Positions 24,061 through 30,695 of a stretch of 32,291 nucleotides of DNA are shown here, piece by piece. The DNA comes from Gammaproteobacteria bacterium (GTDB lineage Bacteria > Pseudomonadota > Gammaproteobacteria > Steroidobacterales > Steroidobacteraceae). Position numbers and translations under genes: made by a program. Positions within the stretch are counted from its first letter, which is position 1. Each line of letters starts with the position of its first letter. The stretch lies in contig JAQGOC010000110.1 of NCBI GenBank assembly GCA_028293805.1, forward strand, positions 1-32,291, read 5' to 3'. The notes below the pieces were generated by a model. That model searched no databases and was not told where the DNA came from. It was given only the letters and a program-made list of their open reading frames with translations.

Positions 24061-25247
24061 AGAGCGTTCTCTTCGTCGACGATGAGCGCCCGGTACTGGA
24101 CGGACTGCGCTCACGGCTGCATCGCCTCAACAGCAAGTGGAGCATGAAGTTCGTCGAGAGCGGCGCGCTGGCGATCGAGCAGATGCAGGACCAGCGGTAT
24201 GACGTCATCGTCACGGACATGCGGATGCCCACGATGGACGGTGCGAAGCTGTTGGAATACGTGAGCGGGCACTGGCCGGAAACGGTCCGCATCGTGTTGT
24301 CGGGCTACGCCGAGCTCGAGCAGGCCATGAGTCTGGTGCCGCTCGCCCACCAGTACCTGAGCAAGCCCTGCCAGCCCCAGCAGCTCGAGAACGTCATTGA
24401 GCGCTGCCTGCTGCTGCACGGGCTGTTGAACGAGCCCCGGCTGCGGGCCATCGTCGGCCGCATCCGCAAACTGCCCTCGGTGCCGAGCCTCTATGTAGCT
24501 CTGCAAGCCATCATCGGGGACGAGAACGTGACGCTGCGCGACGTGGCCAAGCTCGTAGCGGCCGATTCGGCCCTCGCGGCACGGGTGCTGCAGATCGTCA
24601 ACTCCGCGTTTTTTCGCCTGGCCAAGCGCATCTCGAACATCGAGCAGGCCGTGAGCTATCTCGGCTTCAAGGCAATACGCAATCTCGCGATGTCGGTGGA
24701 GCTGTTCTCGCGGTGGCCGGGCGGCGGCTGCGCCGGGCTCGACCTGGATCGGTTGCAAGTGCACGTTCATGCCGTAGCCGCTGCCGCCAGTGCGCTCACC
24801 GTCAAAACCTCGATTGCCGATGACGCCATGCTCGCCGGTTTGCTCCATGACATCGGTTACTGGGTCCTGGCCCAGGAATGTCCGGACGAGCTCAACAGTG
24901 CGGTCGCGCTCGCCAGCTCCTCGGGCATCCCACTGCACGCCGCGGAGACGCAGGTGATCGGCGCGTCGCACGCTGAAATCGGCGCTTACCTGCTGGGAAT
25001 CTGGGGACTGCCCTATTCCGTGGTCGAAGCCGTGGCCCATCACCATCAACCCGGCCGCGTGACGCATTCGGAATTCGATGTCCTGTCGGCCGTCGTCATC
25101 GCTCATTCACTCGCGTCGACCGACGACGCGGCTGCATTCGGTACGGCTGTTCCGCCGGACCCCAGGATAGACGCAAGCTACCTGACCGCCGTCAAAGCGC
25201 CCTTTGATTGGAATGAAGCTCTGCGGCGAGTTGCCGAGAGAACCTAA
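24057..25247 (+). CDS. Response regulator with HDOD output domain
   Basis: A 396-residue protein. Residues 1-120 form a receiver domain (VDDE at 8-10, phospho-acceptor Asp54 in VTDMRMPTMDG, Lys103 in YLSKPCQP). Residues about 130-330 form an HDOD domain (LPSVPSLYVALQAII, LAARVLQIVNSAFF, EQAVSYLGFKAIRNLAMSVE, AGLLHDIGYWVLAQ, YLLGIWGLPYSVVEAVAHHH). HDOD domains are HD-related, usually non-catalytic signalling modules that act through protein contacts in motility, biofilm or stress control. Here HDIG and a HHH are retained, so a residual metal site is conceivable. It overlaps the kinase stop and its own stop overlaps the next start by one base (TAATG), making a strictly coupled operon. Confidence 0.92.
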   Translation: MKSVLFVDDERPVLDGLRSRLHRLNSKWSMKFVESGALAIEQMQDQRYDVIVTDMRMPTMDGAKLLEYVSGHWPETVRIVLSGYAELEQAMSLVPLAHQYLSKPCQPQQLENVIERCLLLHGLLNEPRLRAIVGRIRKLPSVPSLYVALQAIIGDENVTLRDVAKLVAADSALAARVLQIVNSAFFRLAKRISNIEQAVSYLGFKAIRNLAMSVELFSRWPGGGCAGLDLDRLQVHVHAVAAAASALTVKTSIADDAMLAGLLHDIGYWVLAQECPDELNSAVALASSSGIPLHAAETQVIGASHAEIGAYLLGIWGLPYSVVEAVAHHHQPGRVTHSEFDVLSAVVIAHSLASTDDAAAFGTAVPPDPRIDASYLTAVKAPFDWNEALRRVAERT

Positions 25248-26419
25248 TGCAAGAGGTCAACATGAGCGTACAGGTTCGCCCCCGAGTGCTCTGCGTCGAC
25301 GACGAGGCCCGGATCGTCGAAGGACTGGTGCTGCACCTGCGCAAGGACTACGAGGTTCATACGGCGCTCGACGGCGATGGGGCCTTGAAGGTCCTCAAGG
25401 AGATCCGCGGCGCCGCGGTCGTGGTGTCCGATATGCGCATGCCCGGCATGGATGGCGCAACTCTGCTGCATCAGGTGATGACCCTCTACCCGGATGCCAC
25501 ACGCATTCTGCTGACCGGCGATCCGGGACGCGACGCTGCCATAGAGGCGGTCAACAAAGCGCGCATTTTCCGGTTCCTCACCAAGCCCTGTCCACCGGAT
25601 CAACTCAAGGCCGCGGTCGAAGCGGGCGTCATGCAGCACCGGCTGATCAACGCCGAGCGCTCGATCCTCAAGGAAACGCTCATCGGCTGCATCAAGGCGC
25701 TCATCGATGTGCTGGCGATCGCGAATCCGGTCGCCTTCGGCCGCGCGAGCCGCGTCAAGCGGCTGGCCATGGAATTCGCGGCCGCCCTGCAGTGCACGGA
25801 CTACTGGCAGCTCGAAGCAGCCGCATTGCTCTCGCAGATCGGTTACCTGTCCCTGCCGGCCGAGCTCGTCGAAAAGTTGTATTTCGGCGAGGCGCTCACG
25901 TCCGCAGAGAAAACCCTGGCGGGCGGCGTGCCCGACGTGGCCATGATGGTCCTGGAGAACATTCCGCGTCTGGAGCCGGTGATGCAGATCCTCGCGGCCC
26001 TGAACGGGAACGACGAGCACATCAAGCGGCTGGGCGCTGGAACGATCGGCCTGGGCGCACGAATCCTGGGCCTGGTGTTGGAGTACGACACGCTCATCAG
26101 TCAGCGCCATTCGATGGAAGCGGCGCTCCAGAGCCTGCGCCGCCGGGCCTCGCGATTCACTCCGGAGCTCATAGAACAGTTCACCGCGCACCTCGGAGGG
26201 AGCTCCTGCCCGGACGAGTCGCGTGAGATGACCCTGAAGTCCGTGCGACCCGGAATGGTGATCATGCAGGATGTCAGGACTCATATGGGCACGCTGCTCG
26301 TGCCGCGGGGCTTCGAGGTGACGCCGTTGTTCGTCGAGCGGATCGTCAATTTCGGTCCGGAGCTGCTGGCGGAGCTTGTGAAGGTCATCGTTCCGGCAGC
26401 CAAGCCAGTCTCCGCCTGA
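25247..26419 (+). CDS. Response regulator with degenerate HD-GYP domain
   Basis: A 390-residue protein. The receiver domain (1-125) is intact: CVDDE, Asp62 in VSDMRMPGMDG, Lys113 in FLTKPCPP. The rest follows the RpfG-type HD-GYP layout, but the metal and catalytic residues are gone. GHSxRV reads GRASRV; LLHDIGK reads LLSQIGY (Ser196, Gln197); the later HH and the HHER.DGxGYP block are absent, replaced by ILAALNGND. The C-terminal part (LKSVRPGMVIMQDVRT, GTLLVPRGFEVTP) is the tail seen in HD-GYP response regulators. It is therefore unlikely to hydrolyse cyclic di-GMP and may be a scaffold or pseudo-enzyme partner. ATG 25262, with AAGAGG five bases upstream, is an alternative to the TAATG-coupled ATG at 25247. 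Confidence 0.9.
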   Translation: MQEVNMSVQVRPRVLCVDDEARIVEGLVLHLRKDYEVHTALDGDGALKVLKEIRGAAVVVSDMRMPGMDGATLLHQVMTLYPDATRILLTGDPGRDAAIEAVNKARIFRFLTKPCPPDQLKAAVEAGVMQHRLINAERSILKETLIGCIKALIDVLAIANPVAFGRASRVKRLAMEFAAALQCTDYWQLEAAALLSQIGYLSLPAELVEKLYFGEALTSAEKTLAGGVPDVAMMVLENIPRLEPVMQILAALNGNDEHIKRLGAGTIGLGARILGLVLEYDTLISQRHSMEAALQSLRRRASRFTPELIEQFTAHLGGSSCPDESREMTLKSVRPGMVIMQDVRTHMGTLLVPRGFEVTPLFVERIVNFGPELLAELVKVIVPAAKPVSA

Positions 26420-26484
26420 ATCCTGCCCTGGCAGTCCGGCTGACGGACAGTTGAATCCGACCTTTCGATCTGACCGCTGCAGAC

Positions 26485-26513
26485 AGTCATCGACTGCGCA
26501 AAGGCCGATGACT
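26485..26513. other. Eight-base inverted repeat after the signalling operon
   Basis: AGTCATCG and CGATGACT are perfect inverted arms separated by 13 bases, in the 178-base gap between the response regulator stop and DUF6502. It may be a weak terminator or an operator; there is no T run. A smaller CAGTC-ATC-GACTG hairpin shares its left arm. Confidence 0.3.
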
Positions 26514-26575
26514 TGACCTGTGCCCTGACGGTATCGAGCGGTCTGGAGCTGCGCTCAGGCCGGTTGCGGCGCCTG

Positions 26576-26597
26576 ATGTGTAATACTTGTCTCACAT
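26576..26597 (+). promoter_or_regulatory. Probable near-leaderless promoter of the DUF6502 gene with dyad motif
   Basis: TAATAC at 26581-26586 could be a -10 box only 11 bases before the ATG at 26598. That would give a transcript with almost no leader, consistent with the lack of a ribosome site. The stretch GTCTCACATATG runs into the start codon. Its reverse complement, CATATGTGAGAC, matches CATATATGAGAC at 29883 at 11 of 12 positions. ATGTG at 26576 and CACAT at 26593 form a loose dyad. Inferred, not proven. Confidence 0.3.
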
Positions 26598-27410
26598 ATG
26601 GTTGCTGCAACCACAAGCCGGGCCTTGGCCGCGGCACGTCAATGGCTCAAACCGGCCGTTCACGTACTCCTTCGCTGCGGCGTGACGTGGCGGGATTTCG
26701 CCGAGCTGGCGAAGTCCGTCTACGTCGAGGTCGCGACCACGCAGTTCGGCAAGCGGGGACGGCCGACCAATGTGTCGCGTACCGCGGTGCTCACGGGTCT
26801 CGCGCGTCGCGACGTCCGAAAACAGCGCGTCCACCTGGAGGCCGCAGAGCCGGCCCTGACCGGTTATGTGACGAAGGCCTCTGTTGTATTGACGGCCTGG
26901 CATCTGGACCCGGAATTCCTCGATAAGAAGGGCAAGCCTGCATTGCTGCCCGTCGAGGGCGAGGGGCCCACGTTCGCGGGATTGCTGCGCCGCTGCGAAA
27001 CGGGGGATGTACGCCCTTCGACGCTGCTCAAAGAGTTGCTGAGCTCCGGCGCGGTTCGCCAACGCGCGGATGGACGTCTCGAAGCGCTCGAGCGCAATTA
27101 CATTCCACAGGCCATGGACGAAAAACTGATCCTGCTGTGGGGTACGGTTCTTGCCGATGTAGCCTCCACGTACGTTCATAATCTGACCCGGAATGCCAAG
27201 ACACCGGCGCGATTCGAACGTGTGGCCGTGAACGATCGCGTCGCAGTCGCTGCGCTGCCGGAATTCCGGAACTTCCTGGACCGGGAGGGTCAGGCCTTTC
27301 TCGAGCGAATCGATGCGTGGCTTGCGGCGCATCAGTGCACGGAAACCAACCGTGAGCCGGCGACGCACATCATGCGCTTAGGCGCTGGTGTGTATCACGT
27401 CCAAGATTGA
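26598..27410 (+). CDS. DUF6502 family protein
   Basis: A 270-residue soluble protein. The N-terminus (LKPAVHVLLRCGVTWRDFAE, then LAKSVYVEVATTQF) and the segment NVSRTAVLTGLARRDVRKQR match what I recall of DUF6502 proteins. The latter looks like a helix-turn-helix, so DNA binding is plausible but not established for the family. The C-terminal half (RNYIPQAMDEKLILLWGTVL) is helical. There is no signal peptide and no ribosome site before the ATG at 26598. A DUF5666 gene starts 20 bases after the stop, and this order is common in proteobacteria. If the protein binds DNA it could regulate this operon and possibly the 29.9 kb promoter, where a related motif occurs. Confidence 0.82.
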   Translation: MVAATTSRALAAARQWLKPAVHVLLRCGVTWRDFAELAKSVYVEVATTQFGKRGRPTNVSRTAVLTGLARRDVRKQRVHLEAAEPALTGYVTKASVVLTAWHLDPEFLDKKGKPALLPVEGEGPTFAGLLRRCETGDVRPSTLLKELLSSGAVRQRADGRLEALERNYIPQAMDEKLILLWGTVLADVASTYVHNLTRNAKTPARFERVAVNDRVAVAALPEFRNFLDREGQAFLERIDAWLAAHQCTETNREPATHIMRLGAGVYHVQD

Positions 27411-27430
27411 ACGTCTGACGAGAGCGTGCC

Positions 27431-28861
27431 ATGCAACCACATCTGGCAACGTCACTGAAAGCCCGATTCGTCAGTACGACACTTGCCGCTGCGTGTTTAC
27501 TTCTCATGTGCACTGATGGCACGTCAATCGCCGGCATCCAGGGCTCGGGACGCAAAGTCCTCGCGGTCACCCTCGGTCGCATCACGGGATTCGGCAGCAT
27601 TTTCGTGAACGGCATCGAATACGCGACTTCCGGCGCTCAGATCCGCATGGATGACCAGCCCGCTTTCGAATCTCAGCTACAGGTCGGCCAGATCGTCACG
27701 GTGAACGGTAACATGGACATTGGCAGTCTGGCCGGAACGGCGACCGATGTTGCCTTCTCCGGCGATGTGCAGGGGCCGATAGCGCAAAGCGACGCGGCGA
27801 GCCGCACGCTCCTCGTCCTCGGGCAAACAGTTCGGGTGAGCGACGAAACGATTTTCGGCGCAGACATCCAGCCAGCCGCCATCGAGAGCCTGCAGGCGGG
27901 AATGGTCGTGGAGGTCAGTGCCTTTGCAACTGCCGCGGGCGATCTGATGGCATCACGCATCGATCTGAAACCCGTCAGCGCCGGCCAACAGGTAAAAGGG
28001 AGGGTGCAGTCCCTCGATCCGGCCGCTCGGACCTTCCGGATCAATGCGCTGACGATCGACTATAGCGACATTTCCCCGGCCGGGTCGTTTGCCGATGGCA
28101 TCACGGCTGCCGTGCAAGGAAGCCTCTCGAGCAGCGGGATGTTTCACGCCACCCGCGTACAAGTGTCCTCCGGAGCGGGCGGAACAGCGAACGAGAAGGG
28201 GCAGATCGAAGGCTTGATTACGACTTTCCATTCGGAGTCGGATTTCGAGTTGGGCGACCAACGGGTCGTCGCGGATGCCGCAACACATTTCGTCCTTCAC
28301 GGCCAGGTGCTCGGGCCCGACACGGCCGTGACCGTACGAGGCACCTTCGACGGCGCGGGACTGCTCGTGGCCCGCAAAGTCGAGTCGAAGCCTGGGAGCT
28401 CCCAGATGGCGCGCGGACTGGTCGACTCGGTATCGCTCTCCAGCGGTACGCTCAATATTCTGGGCATAAAGGTAACGCTCTCGGGGGCGACCTCGGTCGA
28501 GGACAAATCGGCCCAGCGGTTGCGACCGTTCGGTTTGCGAGATGTCCGGGCGGGCGACTACCTGGAGGTTCACGGAATCCCAGGAGCCTCCGGCAGTGGA
28601 CTCGTGGCGACCCTGATAGAACGCGAGCAGCCCGACAGCTCCTCCGAGCTCCAGGGTGTCGCGCTCAATGTCGCCGATTCCAGCTTCACGCTGCTGGGCG
28701 TGACGGTACTGACCAACGCTCAAACCCGTTTTGTCGGCTTCCCTGCCCGCGCGGGGGCCGCGGGCACGATCATGACAGACGCAGCCGGTAGTCTTGTCAG
28801 AGTCCAGGGAAGTCTGTCGGGCAATACTTTGATCGCCGCCGAGGTTAGCAGCGCGCGCTGA
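27431..28861 (+). CDS. Exported DUF5666 repeat protein
   Basis: A 476-residue exported protein. A signal-like hydrophobic stretch (STTLAAACLLLMC) is followed by GRITGFGSIFVNGIEYATSG, the usual opening of DUF5666 proteins. After it come five or so repeats of about 70 residues. Each has a G-x-V/I-x-x-x beta start and a short strand ending in a threonine-rich metal-free loop: IAQSDAASRTLLVLGQTV, VKGRVQSLDPAARTFRINAL, KGQIEGLITTFHSESDF, ARGLVDSVSLSSGTLNILGI and LQGVALNVADSSFTLLGVTV. DUF5666 repeats are OB-like beta barrels of unknown role. No lipobox is evident (MCTDG is not one). ATG 27431 has GAGAG seven bases upstream. It is probably co-transcribed with DUF6502. Confidence 0.87.
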   Translation: MQPHLATSLKARFVSTTLAAACLLLMCTDGTSIAGIQGSGRKVLAVTLGRITGFGSIFVNGIEYATSGAQIRMDDQPAFESQLQVGQIVTVNGNMDIGSLAGTATDVAFSGDVQGPIAQSDAASRTLLVLGQTVRVSDETIFGADIQPAAIESLQAGMVVEVSAFATAAGDLMASRIDLKPVSAGQQVKGRVQSLDPAARTFRINALTIDYSDISPAGSFADGITAAVQGSLSSSGMFHATRVQVSSGAGGTANEKGQIEGLITTFHSESDFELGDQRVVADAATHFVLHGQVLGPDTAVTVRGTFDGAGLLVARKVESKPGSSQMARGLVDSVSLSSGTLNILGIKVTLSGATSVEDKSAQRLRPFGLRDVRAGDYLEVHGIPGASGSGLVATLIEREQPDSSSELQGVALNVADSSFTLLGVTVLTNAQTRFVGFPARAGAAGTIMTDAAGSLVRVQGSLSGNTLIAAEVSSAR

Positions 28862-29071
28862 CTAACCTGTAACTACAGCGAGCGCGCCGCTTGACCGTCA
28901 TCCACGGCCGTTGGCTGCGATCCGTCGTACGCTCGCGCGCGCAGCAGCTCCAAAGCGGATTTGAGGCGGTGTCCAGGCTGGCGATGGCTCGACTCATGAT
29001 GATCTCCGCGGACCACTGCGTGCGATCGCGGCGCCGGGAACAATTCGAAGCGTGCTTGAACCTCGGACAGG

Positions 29072-29758
29072 TCATGCCCCGCACCGGGCTACCACGGCAC
29101 AACAGACCTGTTCGCGATCCCACGGCAGCGGGCTGCACTTCACCTCTTCGACGATGAACCCGGCCGACTCGAGCTCACGGCACAGAACGCGCTCATCGAG
29201 AAGGTGAATCGAGTCAGTCGAGCCGGCCCACTGCGCGCAGAATTGCGAAGCGTCCGTGATGTAGCCCGGCCACCGTAGCTGGGCAGCCACCCGTCGCTGG
29301 AACTCCAGCTGAAAGGGCTGCCAGAAACTGCCCAAGGGTGTCAGCGCACTGATGAAGAGCTTCCCATTGGGATACGACCAGCGGAAGAACTTGCGCAGCG
29401 ATTGCTCCAACTCGCCCGCGGTGAGGCAGTGCAGGACTCGTGCGACATGGATCGCGGCAAAGTTTGCGGTCTTGAAGTCAATGTGCGGAAGCTGGCCGAC
29501 GTGCGTCTTGAGTCTCGCATGCTGCACCGGCGGTACCTGGCTGCGAAGCCATTCCAACGCTTGTTCATCGGGATCGAACGCTACAAGACGGCATCCGCGT
29601 GCCACCGCAGCCGCCGCGGCAAGCCCATTGCCGCAGCCGATATCTAGACAGTCCCCTGCTGCATCACGCGCCCAGATAAGGAATTTCAGCGACAGCTCAT
29701 CGAGCACGGGAGTCATCCCCGCCGCGGCGAATGGGGGCTGCGCAAGCTCGGGCCGCAT
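29072..29758 (-). CDS. Class I SAM-dependent methyltransferase
   Basis: A 228-residue soluble methyltransferase. Motif I is DCLDIGCGNGLAAAAAVARG (Gly-rich SAM loop), motif II LVAFDPDEQALEW supplies the acidic residue that binds the ribose, and later regions include ANFAAIHVARVLHCL and NGKLFISALTPLGSF. The C-terminal part (ITDASQFCAQWAG, then LESAGFIVEEVKCSPLPWD) is typical of class I enzymes with small-molecule or peptide substrates. The substrate is unknown. The frame is open to a TTG at 29800, which has GGGGGA upstream; I chose ATG 29758 as the more usual start, so the N-terminus is uncertain by 14 residues. It is a lone minus-strand gene flanked by DUF5666 and by a plus-strand pair. The 210 bases on its DUF5666 side show no gene I can support. 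Confidence 0.85.
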   Translation of the reverse strand: MRPELAQPPFAAAGMTPVLDELSLKFLIWARDAAGDCLDIGCGNGLAAAAAVARGCRLVAFDPDEQALEWLRSQVPPVQHARLKTHVGQLPHIDFKTANFAAIHVARVLHCLTAGELEQSLRKFFRWSYPNGKLFISALTPLGSFWQPFQLEFQRRVAAQLRWPGYITDASQFCAQWAGSTDSIHLLDERVLCRELESAGFIVEEVKCSPLPWDREQVCCAVVARCGA

Positions 29759-29849
29759 GGACGCGGCATGTTGTTTCGCGACTGCTACGTTACAGCTCAA
29801 TTCCCATCCCCCATAGCAAAGGGTTGACGACGATCCGGAGGATCAGCAC

Positions 29850-29879
29850 TTGGCCCTCTTCTGTGCCCGGGACTACAAT
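29850..29879 (+). promoter_or_regulatory. Candidate sigma-70 promoter for the small-gene pair
   Basis: TTGGCC at 29850-29855 (four of six to TTGACA) and TACAAT at 29874-29879 (five of six to TATAAT) are 18 bases apart. The predicted start near 29886 lies in the following palindrome. It would transcribe the genes at 30006 and 30373. Confidence 0.5.
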
Positions 29880-29888
29880 CACCATATA

Positions 29889-29905
29889 TGAGACTAGCCG
29901 TCTCA
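29889..29905. promoter_or_regulatory. TGAGAC-N5-GTCTCA palindrome at the predicted transcription start
   Basis: A perfect six-base inverted repeat with a five-base spacer (TAGCC), starting ten bases after the -10 box and overlapping the predicted transcription start. This position suits a repressor operator. The flanking CATATATGAGAC resembles the motif before DUF6502 (see 26576-26597). The regulator is unknown. Confidence 0.4.
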
Positions 29906-30005
29906 CAAGTAGCATATTGCGTGCCGCAGCGGCAACGTGGCCGCTCCGGCAACCCATGTTGCGAGCCTCTCCCCTAAGCCATCTTTGCAAGTGGCGACGC
30001 ACCGG

Positions 30006-30272
30006 ATGCCCATACTGCAGATGACCATGAACGGAAACTGGGAGCTGCGGCGCAAGGCCAGGGAAAAACTCCAGTCCGGAAATCTTCCAACAGCCGCTGC
30101 CGGAACCTGGGCGGGCGCAGGAAGCGGCGCCGCCTGCGCTTTATGCGAGCTGCCGATTCCTCACAACGACGTCGAGTACGAAATCGAGGTGAACGCCGCT
30201 GCGGGCGTGCAGGTGTTCAAATTTCACATGCGATGCCATTACGTCTGGTCCATCGAAAGCAGGCATCGATAG
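30006..30272 (+). CDS. Small Cys/His protein, conserved hypothetical
   Basis: An 88-residue soluble protein. The basic start (NWELRRKAREKLQSGNLP) precedes a core with Cys44 and Cys47 in ACALCELPI and His74, Cys77 and His78 in FKFHMRCHYVW. This is the layout of a small zinc-binding domain (CxxC...HxxC), resembling short unannotated proteins I recall from beta- and gammaproteobacteria (LRRKAREKL...CAVCDLP...FH..C). I cannot name a family. The frame is open from 29937; ATG 30006, 30021 or 30027 could be the start, and none has a strong ribosome site. The tail repeats no known motif. It is followed after 100 bases by another small gene, and both lie behind the promoter at 29850. Confidence 0.6.
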   Translation: MPILQMTMNGNWELRRKAREKLQSGNLPTAAAGTWAGAGSGAACALCELPIPHNDVEYEIEVNAAAGVQVFKFHMRCHYVWSIESRHR

Positions 30273-30372
30273 CACCGGGCCCACTCTCCATTTGGTGGCG
30301 GGTGCGCGTCAGGCACCTGCCTTGCTGGTTTGTGAGGAATGTCAGTTTGAACATGGGTTCCGCCACACGCCG

Positions 30373-30663
30373 ATGAGCCGTTTTCTGGACAGCTTCGGAC
30401 TCACGTCCCTTCTCGATGACCTACGCGCCGCCTACGAGCTTGCGAAAGAAAACCATCAGGAGGATTTGCAGGCGCGCCTGATGGGCGCCCGGCGCACCGT
30501 GGTGACTTTGTTACACCGTCACCTCGAACTGCACAGCGAGGTCATCGCACTTCAAGAGCAGCTCGCACAGGCTCGCGTGGACGCTGCTCCCGCCGGGTCG
30601 GCTCCCGAAGGCAAGCTCTACGTGAGCCCTGCTCTGCGCCAATCCAAGCAAAAAGTTTCGTAA
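30373..30663 (+). CDS. Small helical hypothetical protein
   Basis: A 96-residue soluble protein, mostly alpha-helical with probable coiled coil: DDLRAAYELAKENHQEDLQA, then LLHRHLELHSEVIALQEQLA, ending in a Pro/Ala tail and KLYVSPALRQSKQK. There is no signal peptide. I do not recognise a family. The frame is open from TTG 30292 (or GTG 30295), which would add a CEECQFEHG segment with two cysteines; I chose ATG 30373 as the safe start, but no ribosome site supports either. It faces the gspD stop across 32 bases. Its link to the small Cys/His gene upstream is positional only. Confidence 0.5.
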   Translation: MSRFLDSFGLTSLLDDLRAAYELAKENHQEDLQARLMGARRTVVTLLHRHLELHSEVIALQEQLAQARVDAAPAGSAPEGKLYVSPALRQSKQKVS

Positions 30664-30695
30664 GGAGCGGCGGCGTCCCAGCGGCGCGCCGCATC

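Noticed and set aside
24111-25106. Open frame of 331 codons antisense to the HDOD regulator
   Set aside because: His/Gln/Asp-rich shadow without motifs; the sense strand has intact receiver and HDOD signatures.
25244-26284. Open frame of 346 codons antisense to the degenerate HD-GYP regulator
   Set aside because: No recognisable motifs; explained by GC-rich third positions of the sense gene, whose receiver motifs are intact.
28862-29071. Possible small gene in either strand between DUF5666 and the methyltransferase
   Set aside because: The frames there (88 codons plus, 97 codons minus) start at weak codons, overlap the neighbours and show no domain or ribosome site.
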